Shown here: positions 44,508 through 55,897 of the stretch, piece after piece
Layout of the letters: every line of letters starts with the position of its first letter
How positions within the stretch are numbered: the first letter of the stretch is position 1
Source of the DNA: Sanguinoderma infundibulare
Lineage: Eukaryota > Basidiomycota > Agaricomycetes > Polyporales > Polyporaceae
Assembly (NCBI GenBank): GCA_032821775.1
Contig: JAVLRN010000008.1
Coordinates: 1,488,001-1,552,000, forward strand
DNA length: 64,000 bases
Reading direction: 5' to 3'
Translations under genes and position numbers: made by a program
The notes under the pieces: model-generated
Told to the model about the DNA's origin: nothing
The model's database searches: none
The model's input: the letters and a program-made list of their open reading frames with translations, nothing else

Positions 44508-45462
44508 ATGCGTTGCTGGAACACGATCGTTGTCTTGTTCTTTATCGGGGCTCAAGGTACGGTGTTTCTGCACGTGGTGTTCGGGTTATGAGGATGCTGA
44601 TCGCCTTCGATGCCTCTATCTTCAGTCCCTACTATTTCGGCTGACGTCCTAAGAAAGGGCATCCTTGTACGTGGTCTCCCATGTAGAGAGGGGCGAAGCT
44701 AACACCGTCCATGTTTGGCTAGGGCGAAGCCGCATCAGATATCTCAAATGCGGTATTCGGGACGACCAGGAGCTTGGACGTGGTGCGTACCGCCCTTCCG
44801 TCAGAGTCTTCCCTTGCTCATGAGTCCGTATTCCGCGAAGATTGCCAGGAGCAGCTCCTCGTCGACCACCACTACCTCTAGTACATCTTCCTCCACGATG
44901 TCCTCGACTTCGACGACAGACACAAGTTCCACAACCAGTAGCACGGCAACAGGCACCTCTACCTCCCACATAAGTACAACCAACAGCCAGACTCCCCCAC
45001 CCCCTTCCTCGACTACAACTGCGTCAAGCACGAATTCTGGGGGCGGGGCTACCGATACCATCACGGCAACTGCGTCCGCAAGCCCCGGCAGCGCCTCCGT
45101 TACCACCACGGTACGTCCTTCTTTCCGACATTGTTTCCTTCCGACATTGTTCCCAGTCCCGTCATTCGATCCCAACAGCTGACGTCACTGTTTATATATA
45201 GGTCGCTGCGACGACCCTCACCGTGACGGCGACTCCACCGCCTGTATCTGAATCCAGCACCATTCCGCCCTCTGGCTTGCAGGCGGGCAGCAGCGCAGGA
45301 GCGGTCACTGTCGTCACCCAGACGTCGACCTTGGGAACCGCGAGCGCGGTGGGCTCCACAAACGCCGCCGCCGTGATGGGAGTGGCGCTTGATGGGCAGG
45401 GGAGACTGACAGTCGCCGCTGCGGTCGTCGTTGTGGCTGCTGCGGTCTCGTTCAGATTCTGA
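44508..45462 (+). CDS. GPI-type secreted Ser/Thr-rich protein (228 aa)
   Basis: Five exons: 44508-44556 (49 nt, phase 1, signal peptide MRCWNTIVVLFFIGAQ), 44626-44666, 44723-44752, 44805-45110 and 45202-45462. The body has long Ser/Thr runs (SSSTTTTSSTSSSTMSSTST), then VTVTATPPP and a C-terminus GAVTVVTQTS, LDGQGRLTVAAAVVVVAAAV ending SFRF. That tail fits a GPI signal and closely matches the gene at 30949. The donor at 44753 was preferred over one at 44783 because the latter would leave a 22-nt intron. A small extracellular glycoprotein; role unknown. Confidence 0.75.
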
Positions 45463-45889
45463 GTTCCGGATCCGCCAGATGCATGTGCGGAGGAGGGGAA
45501 GCTGTCGAGGTGGAGCCGTTTCTAAACCTGTCGCGTGCATCTCGGTGGCCACTTCCGTGCTCGCTCCATGATGTATTGATCAAGCACCCGTCACCACGTG
45601 TTCCTTCCAACTAAGTGACGACGAATCCGAGGAGAATCTGGATGGAGCCACCCTTCTAAAGAGGTGATCTCGCACCGTCCGCTTCGAATTTAGGGTCATG
45701 TCTACCCTTCATCTTGGGGATAGGTCCCTTCCGTGCGGTTCGCGACATCTCCCTTTGCGAACACTTGGGCGGTGTAGAGGTCTGGATCCTCTATCCAATG
45801 GTTGTCCACTCCCCCGTTCCGTCCAGTACGCGCGCAGATGCTCAGCATGCCCCCGGAGCCCGAACCCTGACGGACACTTCGCGAAAGGA

Positions 45890-47160
45890 CTATAATGTCC
45901 AAGTCTGGCTCCGCTACCTCCGACACTCAACTCCCACACTCCCCTTCAAGTCCGCCTCCTCGTATCAGCGTACCAACCTCTCGTCTTCGACCGCGCCCGC
46001 CCTCCTCCGCTTGCTCAAAGCGTACAAGCCCACGGCGCAGAACATTACCGTTGACATTGTGGGCTACCCCAACGTCGGTAAACGTAGTCTCATCAACTCC
46101 CTGAAGCGCTCCAAGGTGAACTCTCCACTGCCCGTTCGCATGCTGTAGGTAGTTAAATGCACTTCTTAATGCAGGTTTGCGCCGTTGCCGCACAGCCGGA
46201 CCACACCAAAGAGCTCCAGAGGGTCCAGCTCGAGCGCGGTCTGCACATCATCAACTCGCCCGGGTTCGTATTCAACGTGGACGATTTCAACGACGGCAAG
46301 TCCTCCACGTCGGCAAAATCGAACCTCCTGCGGAACGTCGTCAAGGTCGAGGACATCCCCGACCCCGTCGCTCTAGTGGAAGAGATCCTCGCCCGCACCA
46401 ATCCCGCCACAATCAAGAAGCTCTATAACGTCGAGGTCTTTTCCTCCCCGCTCGAGGTCCTCACCATGCTCGCGCTGCTCACCGGCCGCCTCGTCAAGGG
46501 CGGGACCCCCAACATTCTCGCGGTCGTGCGCCAGGCCCTGATGGACTGGAACCACCAGAATATACCGTACTTGTCGCTGCCGCCGAGCGTGCACCCGTCG
46601 CTCGTGCCGTCGATTGTGCCGGGCACGGGCGGAGCGCAGGTCGCGCCCGGGGCGGAAAACGTCGGGCAGGTGCAGATCCTTACCGAGCTCTCGCAGCCAT
46701 TCCAGCTCGAGGGCCTCTTCGGCCAGGCGGATGCCGGCGCGTTCGGCGGTGGTGCAGGTGAGGGTGCGGACGCGGTGATGGAGGACGACGCGGACACGTT
46801 CATCCCGGACGCGGAGGAGGAGTCGATGGACGAAGACGGGTGAGTGGCGCGCTCCTGGGCAGCTCAGCTGTCATCCCACAGGCCTGACAGGTAGCGATGG
46901 TTGTAACTTGTTACTTTGTTGCCAGCAAGCAGATGGAGTCGGACGACCTCGCGCCGCGCATCCCCCGCAAGCGCTCCCGCAGCCCCTCCGTCCTCTCCGT
47001 CTCCACCTCCACGGCCGCCGCGCACGCCCACATCGCGAAACGCGTCAGCAGCGAGAGCGCGCGGCCCTCGGCGCCGAAACGCCTGCGGCGGTCGCGCGAC
47101 GTGCCCGACTGCCACGCGCCTGCCTCTCCGATGCTGTCGATCTTTGCTACTGCCGGCCCA
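45890..47160 (+). pseudogene. Truncated, motif-degenerate copy of a nucleolar GTPase (GNL3/Nug1-like)
   Basis: Recognisable segments: WLRYLRHSTPTLPFKSAS, TVDIVGYPNVGKRSLINSLK, HTKELQRVQLERGLHI and LLTGRLVKGGTPNILAVVRQ. Exon borders 46115/46175 and 46839/46926 are intact. These belong to the circularly permuted YlqF-type GTPases, which act in ribosome biogenesis and have motif order G4-G5-G1-G2-G3. Here the G4 (NKxD) region and everything before it is missing upstream of about 45890. The P-loop has Arg in place of the Mg-binding Ser/Thr (GKR), and the G3 motif reads NSPG in place of DSPG. Similarity ends at about 47160, where the frame runs antisense into the last exon of the neighbouring gene. 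GTP hydrolysis is unlikely. The long open frame with few lesions implies a fairly recent partial duplication. Confidence 0.75.
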
Positions 47161-47183
47161 GGTACACACGAAGGATATCAGGA

Positions 47184-48687
47184 CTACGGGTGTGTCGTGG
47201 TGTCTTCGGCTGTAGAACTGCTAGATGTGGTGTGGTGAAAGATGAGGGTGCTCGTCGTCGCTCCTTCCACCTGACCTGGACTCGGATCACTATCCTGGCC
47301 AAGTCTGGACAGCTCATTGTCAATGGGAGATCGTTTGAGCGCAACTAGCACGATGATAATGGTTGGATAGATCGCCTAAGGACTGCTATGAGCACTGAGT
47401 CCATGGTAGCTAATGGATTGCACTCACAACGATAGGTACGAGGCATCCGTAAGTAAAGTACGCCCCTACACTAGCTTCTCCCTCAACTTCCATTGAGGGA
47501 TCCACACGATAGAGGGCAAGAAAGATCTACGAGCCCTGTGCTCAGCGCCAAAGCTCCAAACGCCATAAAACTCGGGTCACTCACCAACAATGCACAGTAG
47601 ACGCTACCAGACTCCACGAGCAGGACGAGGGCATTCAAAGCTCGGGATCTGGTGCCGAATGGTGCTGACTGCTTATTCAACAAATCCCTATGTTGCCTAG
47701 GTGCATGACACTTATTGATCAGTGCCCCGGTAGAGTTAGGTTATGTATATAACGCCTACCAGGCCTTGAAGCCAATCAAAAATGTGGCAATCACGTTTGT
47801 AGCCAAGGATAAAACTGCAGACGCGTTCGCATACCAGTTCCCAATAAACATTAGTGTGAGTATGCCGGAAGGGTTGGTGGAAGACAGATGGACGCCTATG
47901 GCACCGAAGACTGAAGCGAGCCTTGCATAAGACAAGGCGTCCATTGCAAAAAATCAAAATGACGAAGGGAACCGACCGAGAGTCAAAGTCAAAATGAGTG
48001 CGCCTATGCAGGAGACGAGTCGGTTTTGCCAGATGGCGCAGGCACGCCACCACACAACTGCATCTCCGATTAGGAACTGTGCGGAGAGGATAGAAGGTCA
48101 GGCGTGTGGAGCCTACTTAAACATTGTAGCGATGCTTACGTTGATCCCCAAGGCGCTAGTAACCATCCACGATTGTATGTGGACGAGGTACTGGTGGGCA
48201 GCAATGCTCTCACGTCCATCGTAAATGGAAGAGAAGAGATCGTCTGTTGCTTCCGACAGGACATGGCTGCCGCTTGCCTCGTACCATACCAGCGCGGACA
48301 TGTAAATGGCGGTCGACATGTACAAAAGAATGGCACTGAGAAGTAGCACCCGGACTGATATTCGGGACAACGGTCCTTGACGACTGCAAAGAATGTTTAG
48401 GGCTTACAGTACACGAGGATCGAGGGAAGAGGCTTACACGAGAAAGGATACCGAGGCAACCGACAGGATCGTCAAAATTCCTACGGTAGTGTGAGGGTGA
48501 TGTTGATGATTCGGAGGAGTGACTCACCGAAGAAGAGGCTTGCAAGACCGAACTTTATCACTGTGCCTGGTGCGTCAAGGGCGTATGACCTTGTGATGTT
48601 GAGGGCAAGCGCGTTGACCTCGATTGGACGAAAGTCTGGAATGTCGGAGGAGTTAACAGACAGGGTAGGAGTAGTGACCGAAGCCAT
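47184..48687 (-). CDS. Seven-helix integral membrane protein (366 aa, 8 exons)
   Basis: Exons: 48687-48528, 48480-48438, 48383-48140, 48076-47977, 47910-47760, 47696-47585, 47526-47428 and 47375-47184, all phase-consistent. A Met 12 nt upstream (48699) is also possible. Hydrophobic segments include GILTILSVASVSFLV, VRVLLLSAILLYMSTAIYMS, GDAVVWWRACAIW, LSLATNVIATFLIGFKAW, LNALVLLVESGSVYCALL and VPIVAIYPTIIIVLVAL. The set WWRACAIW, ATNVIATFLIGFKAW and LLVESGSVYC is typical of a large Agaricomycete family of receptor-like membrane proteins without a known ligand. A hydrophilic, Ser/Thr-rich tail follows. It converges with the GTPase fragment, with its stop about 24 bp from that breakpoint. Confidence 0.75.
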
Positions 48688-48699
48688 GGTAGACGGCAT

Positions 48700-49023
48700 A
48701 GGCTGAGGAGTCGCCTCTAGGTGGCGTATATTAAAACACTTCCTTCATCTTCGTGTGGGAGAGTTGTATGAGAAGCAGCGAGTGTTTCGTCTAACGTCCG
48801 AAGGTACATCGCGTGAAAACGCAATCCTGTGATGGCCTCATGGTACATTTCTGATGTCATCAGTCCAGACGACGGCAAACGTCTTCCATACGACAATAGG
48901 TCCATGCGTTTTGGGGCCCAAACGCGGGGTACGTGGACACAGAAGGCGCGGAACGATGATGAAACCCGAATGTTCAGTTCCGGATAATGGCCCGAGAACT
49001 TCTGGCAGGTGCATGTCCGAGTA
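48700..49023. other. Short intergenic stretch
   Basis: It contains the 5' flank of the membrane protein gene and the 3' flank of F-box paralogue B. No other feature was seen. Confidence 0.35.
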
Positions 49024-50690
49024 TCAATATGGAGTAGCATTAATCAGCGATATGTTGATAGTCTGGCAGCGATTGTGGTTCGTCAGTCGCATGGATACGG
49101 AGACATCCTGCGCGCGTACGCACCTTTCGCATGGTTCACACGGCTCAATGGTCGCAGGACACATCGCTTCCTTCGCGAGGAACTGGCGGCTCTCGTCCTC
49201 GCCCATCTCCTTCCATTCCCCCAGTCTTCTTTCTCGGACCTTCCTCGCCCATCCGTGAATTTGAATCCTGCTGCCATATTCAGCCTCCACAACAAGCACC
49301 CGCAACGATGGGATGAGGCCTGTATAGGTTTGAAGCCATTGATTGGCCTGGCCGGCAAGGTCTTCTCGCGGACGGGTACTGAGCTGGAGGCGGAGCAGAA
49401 GGGATGCGACTGAAGACCGTGGCAAAGCCCGGCCAATTTTCTCCTGGAAAGCGAATAACGTCAGTCATCTGCAGGGAAGCATGCACAGACTGCGGCGGGA
49501 CTCACCAAGCATGCCGCGAGGGAATCACGCCTCGTTATGGCTTGGCATACAATGATCGTTAACCTGGTAACCGATGGGACACGTTCGAGCGCAGGAAGCA
49601 GATCCCATCCGTACATCCGGGTCTTCATCTGCCCGTGGAACATGCCCGAGTGGAAGACAACGCAACGCGGGCGTAGGTCGTTGAACACGACGGCCAGCTC
49701 TACCTGCCTCTGAGTCATGCTCCTGTAGCACAGCTCCAGACGAGGAACCTCGCACGTCAAGCCGACCCAGAACACCTTATCGACGTCACTGCCTATCGCG
49801 CGGAGGGTCTGGATGTGGGGCCAAGCGTCCGCCTTTCTCTGGCGGCGGGACAGGAGACGGTCGTGCCACGTTTTGTAGCTGTCCGAGTAGTTGTGTGCTT
49901 CCTTCCATCCGCGCTGATGTTCTGGGTCTAGACGGCCGTAACCTTGGAGAAAGTCAAAGGTGACGTCTTTCACGTTGGGGAACATGCAGGTGATCACGTC
50001 GACATCGCTGGGGAAGTTGACAGGAGAGACGCGCAAGGTGTGCACGGAGGGGAAAGACGCTGATGGTGCATCCTTGAACGAGATGTTGACGAGCGTCATT
50101 TCCTGAAGGTTGGTTTGGGTGGGGCTGAGAAATGCGGCTGCCCTGCTCTCGTCGAAAAAGTCGAGGCTCAGCGTACGGAGACGCGGAAGAACGTCGTCCA
50201 GGGCGCCATGGCACTTGGCTTTCATGCCAGTCACCTCGAGCTCTTGAAGACGTGGGAGGGACGCGAGGATCGTCTTGAGCTCCTCGGCGCGGAATCCAAA
50301 CGCGTGCAAGTCCTGAATGAACAGAGACTCAAGGCTACGCGCGGCGAGGAGAATAGTTGATAATGCCCGGCGTACATCCCTGACCGACATAGCTTGTTCG
50401 CCACTCGCCAAAGTGTGGTACGTTGTCCCCGGCAGGACGAGTTGCTGAAAGTAGCGCAACCGATCCTTTCCGTGTTTGACGTCAGCGAACATGAGAAAGG
50501 AGGTGAGATGGCGGCCTTCTAACGTGACTCCGCCACGAGGGAGTTCCGCCGAAAGAGCCCGTCGAAGTGAGTGGCATGTGCGTGTAAGGTGGGCGACGTC
50601 GGTGCGGGTGAGGGGAGAAAGGATTTGAAGGAGGATGTCGAAATTGAGGTCTGGAAGGCCACGGAAACCTCCCAACGTGGTTGTTTGCAT
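49024..50690 (-). CDS. F-box protein, paralogue B
   Basis: Exons 50690-49506 and 49443-49024 join in phase 0 over a 62-nt intron that contains a stop, giving 534 residues. The first 240 residues are highly similar to paralogue A (MQTTTLGGFRGLPDLNFDIL, VTLEGRHL.SFLMFA, MITCMFPN-like segments). The protein has an N-terminal F-box, irregular leucine-rich repeats and a CEPCERC motif near the end. Paralogue A contains an additional ARSFHHGAPRRRAHSFHPGA segment that is absent here. A last intron beginning at the GTGCGT in CERC is possible, as in A. Probable SCF ubiquitin-ligase receptor by family; substrate unknown. Both copies lie on the same strand, about 7.5 kb apart. Confidence 0.78.
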
Positions 50691-51157
50691 CCTCCTGCAA
50701 TGGATATCACGTCGCTGTGCATGAGCTTGGATGGATATTTGGTGCTTACACAGTCAATCGTGCTGGTTCAAGGTTTAGGACGTTGAGTCACTTGTCGGCT
50801 CTTGTCGGGCCCGTGTCGGCGTCTATCACTTTCGTCCCAGATGCCAACACATCGTAAGCGCCTATCCCTGCTGCTCAAGGCGAATGGTGAAGGTGTTGGA
50901 TGAGAGAGGGAAGAACCTAGATACCTAGGCTTGCTCGACTCTGCGTTTAACCACCGCTCTCGTGTCCGTCAGTCGTACGGCAGTACAATATCCCGCTCCG
51001 CTGGCAAACAAAGCGCCGGAACCACCATCTTTGATTCTGTCCGGAGGATGCGGTATGTAAACACGACGAATCAGCCACTCTCCGCTCCACCAAGTTCCAG
51101 TCTTCACTCGACAACACCGCGCGGTAGCCTCGGCCGAGACAATCCTCACCCCCTGCT
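50691..51157. other. Intergenic
   Basis: Flanks of two minus-strand genes. Nothing else was supported. Confidence 0.3.
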
Positions 51158-51550
51158 CTACGTTGTGGCAGAGAGTTCGGCCGCATTCCGCGTCGCCTTT
51201 GCACTCACCGCGGCCTGAGAGGCGGCTACCGCAGCGAGAGCGGAGGACGAGATGGAGGCTGCGGAAGCGGATGCACGGGCCGAGGCTGCTGAAACGGCGT
51301 TGTCTGCCAAAACCGCCGACGAAGAGGCACTCGCCGCCGCCGAGTTTGCAGAGGCGACGGCGGCATCCGCACTGGCGATGGCGGCGGCGGCAGCGGTAGC
51401 ATTGGCGTCCTGACGCTGTTGGAACACTAATGAACCCGGTCAACAGGAAGTTCGCAACTCGCAAAACAGGTGATACGTACGCGAGGCTCCAGCACCGGCA
51501 CAGACAGATAGACCGGCGATGACGACGGGGGCGTACTTGATAGCTACCAT
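51158..51550 (-). CDS. Small secreted Ala/Ser-rich protein of the MVAIK family (112 aa)
   Basis: Exon 1 (51550-51481, 70 nt, phase 1) encodes the signal peptide MVAIKYAPVVIAGLSVCAGA. Exon 2 (51426-51158) starts LFQQRQDANATAAAAAIASA and continues as an Ala/Ser helix-like repeat ending ELSATT. The signal exon is nearly identical to that of 54146-55785, and the QQRQD junction is shared. It is much shorter than the two paralogues and may be a truncated copy or a mini-version. A further 3' exon cannot be excluded. It has a TATAAAA 111 bp upstream. Confidence 0.6.
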
Positions 51551-51660
51551 GGTGGTCGATTCTCGAGGATAGGATGCGCGAAAGCGAAATCGAAATCGTA
51601 AGTGACGACAGCAGACGAAAGGAATAGAATCTGGAAGGGGACCGCGGGGAAGAGAGGCTC

Positions 51661-51667
51661 TTTTATA
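51661..51667 (-). promoter_or_regulatory. TATA box of the gene at 51158-51550
   Basis: TATAAAA on the minus strand, 111 bp before the start codon. The surrounding 300 bp are similar to the region upstream of the paralogue at 55785, where TATAAAA is at the same relative place. Confidence 0.6.
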
Positions 51668-54145
51668 AGCCACCGACCGAAGTGTCAACCTCCGAGGAGG
51701 CATGTCCAGTCGAGCTCGATCGGGTCACTTAGGTGGTTGACCGATCCGAAGAACCGTACGTCGCGTCGCCGTCCCTGCCGATCACGGCCGGATGGCGTTT
51801 CGTAGCATGAGGGGACCACTCTGGAAGCGACTCCCCTGTTGATGGGCATCATCCACCTGCCGCATTGATGGATCACCGCCCCAAGTAGCCCAGAGTACGA
51901 ATTCTGAGACGTCGCCAACCAGCCTCGATTTCGGAGCGTCCAATCCTACAGCGTATGGATCCTACATCGCTGTGCCTTCGTCCCTGCAGCGAATTCGCGT
52001 TCCCTGTCGAGACAAGTTTGGCCGGTCCACACAGGCCGGAGGACGAGCCTGAAGTTGGCCAGATTGGTCTCGAATGGTAATACCGCGTCCCGCATGGGCC
52101 GTTGCGCTCTACGACGTCGAGCACGGACGAATTGAGTGGCCCTGCTTGAGAACTATGGATGAGCAATACGCAACAGCTCAATAATCAGCTTACCTTTTGC
52201 TCAACACTGCTTCGGCGTTCGATACAGATATCGGTCGACAAGTTGGGGGGTTGAAGGCGTTGGCTATATGCAGCCCCACTGGTAGTCTAGTGGTCCTGAG
52301 CCGACTTGATAGAATGAAGACGTCCACGACCCTTGAGGCGGCTCCTTATGGATGATGAATGGATCGGATTAGTAACGGAAGGAACCATTATATATATGCG
52401 GGTCCGGCTCACCTCGACTATTCATTCACTACCGAACGCCTACGCCTTAACCTGAAGCGGTGTGACCACGGGGTGTTCTTCTCGACGTATTCTCCTACGT
52501 AGCTCACCAGCGAGCCGAATGTTCACGATCGCCTGGGCTTAGCGTGGGGACAGTAGAGAACCCGATTTCACGAACAAGACCTACCCAGACGAGGCATGTC
52601 AGCATATCAGTTCGCCCCTCCGAGTCGATGCCGGAGTGTACGTAGATACTCTTCGCTCGGATCTCATACTGAAAAATGACATGAGCGGTACTGACGCAAC
52701 GGGCCGCATACATCCCAAGACGCTGCGACGTCTGAATCGACCACGCTTTGATTGGAACTCGCGACACTCACGATAGCCAAATCGGACGAGGACTCCAAAA
52801 CCGGCCTAGGTGGCAACGTTGCAGTCGCGACCGCCGTCTACACGGATTGCGAAGGAGGGCGCCCTTCGAGCTGCAAACGGTACGAAGCCCGCGACATGCT
52901 AAACGATTAAACGATGGTATCGGTAGCAGAGCGATGTGCGAAAGGCTGAAGGAGTCGGGAAGAGGAGCCGGGGGAGGTCGACCGTCGCGATGGACTCGGT
53001 CAGCGCATACATACAGTCGAGAAAGCGCACGAGCACGCACCTCCATTCCAAAGACCGCACCATCCAAAACGCACCACATTCATCTCCTCTCCACCGTGTC
53101 GAAGGAGGCAGCCCACCAACGTTGGGTGAGATGACGAGAATGAGCCGACGTTCTGACATCGGGTACCGGCGGCGGCTACACAATTTTCCGTCCTCGGAGT
53201 AGCAAAAACGAGAAGCGAAGTCGCCGAGAGGAAGCACAAAGGCGCAGGAGTTCGACGACGTTGGAGGCTGATACGGTGCAACTGGCCAGACTTGTCGAAA
53301 AAGGAAATCCGGACGCCCATCGTGTCCACACCGCCGGCGTCGAGTGCGCCTTGCCTGTTTTCTTCCATGTCTTCTCTGCCGTTTCAATATCCTAGTACTA
53401 TCTCTCGCTCCAAGAAAACTCCAGCACTCGGGCCGCTCTCACACGTGCAACCAAGCACTCGATGGACAGCGTTTGTTCACGTTACTCAATACATTCCGCC
53501 ATGTTGGTATGCAGAAGCCTGATCCGTAGAGTAGACACCGCAAATCAGCCCCTCGCTCCGACCTTCTACCGATCCCCAGCCTAACTGGGTCGCTCGAATG
53601 ACCACCGCAGACGCCGTTCTCCCCTTGCGCCTATGGGCTGAAATCATCGATACTTTTCCTTGCGAATGAGACGAATGTTCTCGGTATAGCATACGAGGTT
53701 GGGACCCAGCTCCTGCACGGAACTTGCGTACTCCACGCGACACCCACCGGTGACGTAAGCACCTAGATCTCCTCGCGCACCGAAATCGGTGCCACACACG
53801 CATATAACCAATGAAACGGTCGAGGATGGCGGCAATGTGCACCAGAACGCCCCTGGTCGTGCACATGTGCGCCAATTCACTCAGGCTTACTACGGCGGGA
53901 ACTCGGGACATACCAGTCATACGCTTTCCTAAATGCCACCACGAAAACGAATGTATTGGTATAGAATAATGTGTACGCATTCCCCGTCCTCGGGGGATTA
54001 AGGCCCAGCAACATGTGTCTCCGACAAACCCAATTCCGTATCTCATCAGTCACGTTCCCGGCAGTCCGAACCAATGCACGAAACCATGAATGCACTCGCA
54101 ACTCGTCCCATCTCGGCGTCTTCACCCTTCCAACAGTACAATCTC
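51668..54145. other. Duplicated promoter followed by an unresolved stretch
   Basis: 51660-51960 resembles 55890-56160 (shared GTGGTTGACCGATCC, GCGTCGCCGTCC, GGATGGC and GCCAATCAGC or GCCAACCAGC). From 52200 to 54100 open frames exist on both strands, for example the minus-strand frame around 52899-53387 with FVLPLGDFASRFCYSEDGK, but no domain or safe exon chain was found. Confidence 0.3.
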
Positions 54146-55785
54146 CTACGGCCTGGAACCAGAGACACCCGGCACCGCGCTAGGCACCGGCACCGCGCTA
54201 AGAGGCGCAGAGACGCCAGAGACGAGAGCGACCTCCGGCGCCGTGACATTCCCGGAAGCGCCTCCCGAAACCGCCGGATCAGGGCTCGACGTAGGACTCG
54301 ACGCAGGACTCAACGCAGGAGCGGCCCCCGATTGCGTGGCAGCGACCCCCGACAGCGACTGCAGAAACTTGATGAGAGTGCTGACGAGGGCCTGGGCCAC
54401 GGTCAACGGGTTGGAAGACCCGACCCCGGGCAAGGGCAAAGGCAGGGGCAACCCGTTCCCCGTCCCGCTGGTAACCCCCGACCCGCTAGGCGGCACGGTC
54501 CCATTGAACGTTGCACATATCGTGGCAAGGGATTCGAGGGACTGGAGGGTCTGGGCGGCAAGGACAGGGTTGCTGCTGAGGAACGTTTGGAGCGGCAATC
54601 CCTGGAAGAGGGCAAGCAATTGTTGGAGTCCTGCGAGGCCTTGGAGGAGCTGCGTGAGGAACGCCAGGGAAAGCCCATCCGTCACAGATCCGCGCTTCAT
54701 CTCCTCAACCCGCCCAGTGCCCTGTGGCTCGGGGACAGCGCGCTTCGTCACCACAAGGGTGCCGTCAGAGTTTCTAGCCGGTCCGCCTCCCGGCCCAGTG
54801 ACGTCCGGGCGGGGGTTCTTAGTTGGGCGTGGTGCTGCCCCGACGGGATTGGGGGTGCTGACGGCACTGTTGACTGCAGTGCTGATGGCCGACGTCCCGC
54901 TGGTGACCGCAGCGGTCACGGAGGAGGCGCCAGAGGAGAGCACGGGATTCTCGATCGACGCCGCGCTAGCCCCGGCCGCGCTCTGGACAGAGGAGGCCGA
55001 CGAAAGGCCAGCGTTTATAATGCTCAACGCACTAGAAGCTGCCGCACTGAGGCTCGATAATGCACTGGAGGATTGAGCCGAATTGAAGGTTCCCGCAGCC
55101 GCAGAGACGGAGATCAAGGCGGAGGTGGAGGAGATGATGGTGGATGCCGACGCGTACGCAGAGGTCAAAATGGCACTGGCAGTGAGGTATGCCGTACTGA
55201 CGGGCGAGGTGGCACTGGTCGCCGCAACGTTGTCAGCTGCGGTTGCAGCGGCGATGGCGTTAGTCACAGAAGCGCTGGCGGTGCTGATCGTGCTGCTGAC
55301 AGTGGCGGTGGCACTAGAGGAAACATAGCCAGAAGAGAACGACAATTTAGACACGGCAGAGGACGACGCCGAATTGATGGTGTTCGTTGCGGTGACTAGC
55401 TGGTTGTTGACGGAAGTTTGAGCAGAGGTGATCGAAGAAATTTGATTCGACGACGTTGTGAGCGCCGCCGCTTGTGCAGTAGCCACCGTTGGTGACAGAG
55501 TAGAAGAGAGAAGAGAGGCCAGCGATGAGACGGAGTTGAAGACAGCGGTGTTGGTGGCCTGTCGCTTCTCAAGCCCGACCGCGCCGACTTGTGGGGGAAC
55601 AGCGGCAGGGGTGGGGTCTGACGACGGGCTCGGCGGATCTTGACGCTGCTGCAAAACTGTGGGCGGAGATGAACGCAGTCAGCGCACCGTCGACAACAAG
55701 CACAATGGGTGTACGTACGCGAGGCTCCGGCACCACAGACAGACAGGCCGGTGACGAGGAGGGGGGCGTACTTGATAGCTACCAT
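54146..55785 (-). CDS. Large secreted Ala/Ser-rich protein of the MVAIK family with several KR sites (525 aa)
   Basis: Exon 1 (55785-55719, 67 nt, phase 1) encodes MVAIKYAPLLVTGLSVCGAG. Exon 2 runs 55656-54146. After QQRQDPPS and a Pro-rich spacer, GLEKRQATNTAV gives a Kex2-type KR|Q site, as in the gene at 28187. A long Ala/Ser/Thr/Val domain of about 250 residues follows. Two further dibasic sites (VVTKRAVPEP and EEMKRGSVTD) precede a different, leucine-rich helical domain (FLTQLLQGLAGLQQLLALFQ) and a Pro/Ser-rich end. Kex2 cleavage could therefore release two separate products. No enzyme motif was recognised. Confidence 0.7.
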
Positions 55786-55890
55786 GGTGGTCGAGGATAG
55801 GATGTGCGAAGGCGAAAGCGACGACAGCGGGCGAGAGTGATGGAACCCGTGGACGGAGACCACGGGGAAGGGAGGACCAAGGAGGGGCCA

Positions 55891-55897
55891 TTTTATA
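55891..55897 (-). promoter_or_regulatory. TATA box of the gene at 54146-55785
   Basis: TATAAAA on the minus strand, 106 bp before the start codon, inside a promoter block shared with the paralogue at 51550. Confidence 0.6.

Noticed and set aside
44783..44804. Alternative intron in the secreted protein at 44508
   Set aside because: It would be only 22 nt long; the donor at 44753 gives a normal 52-nt intron and keeps the frame.
54074..55076. Two 328-codon plus-strand frames
   Set aside because: They are antisense to exon 2 of the MVAIK-family gene, which has a signal exon, paralogues and a TATA box.
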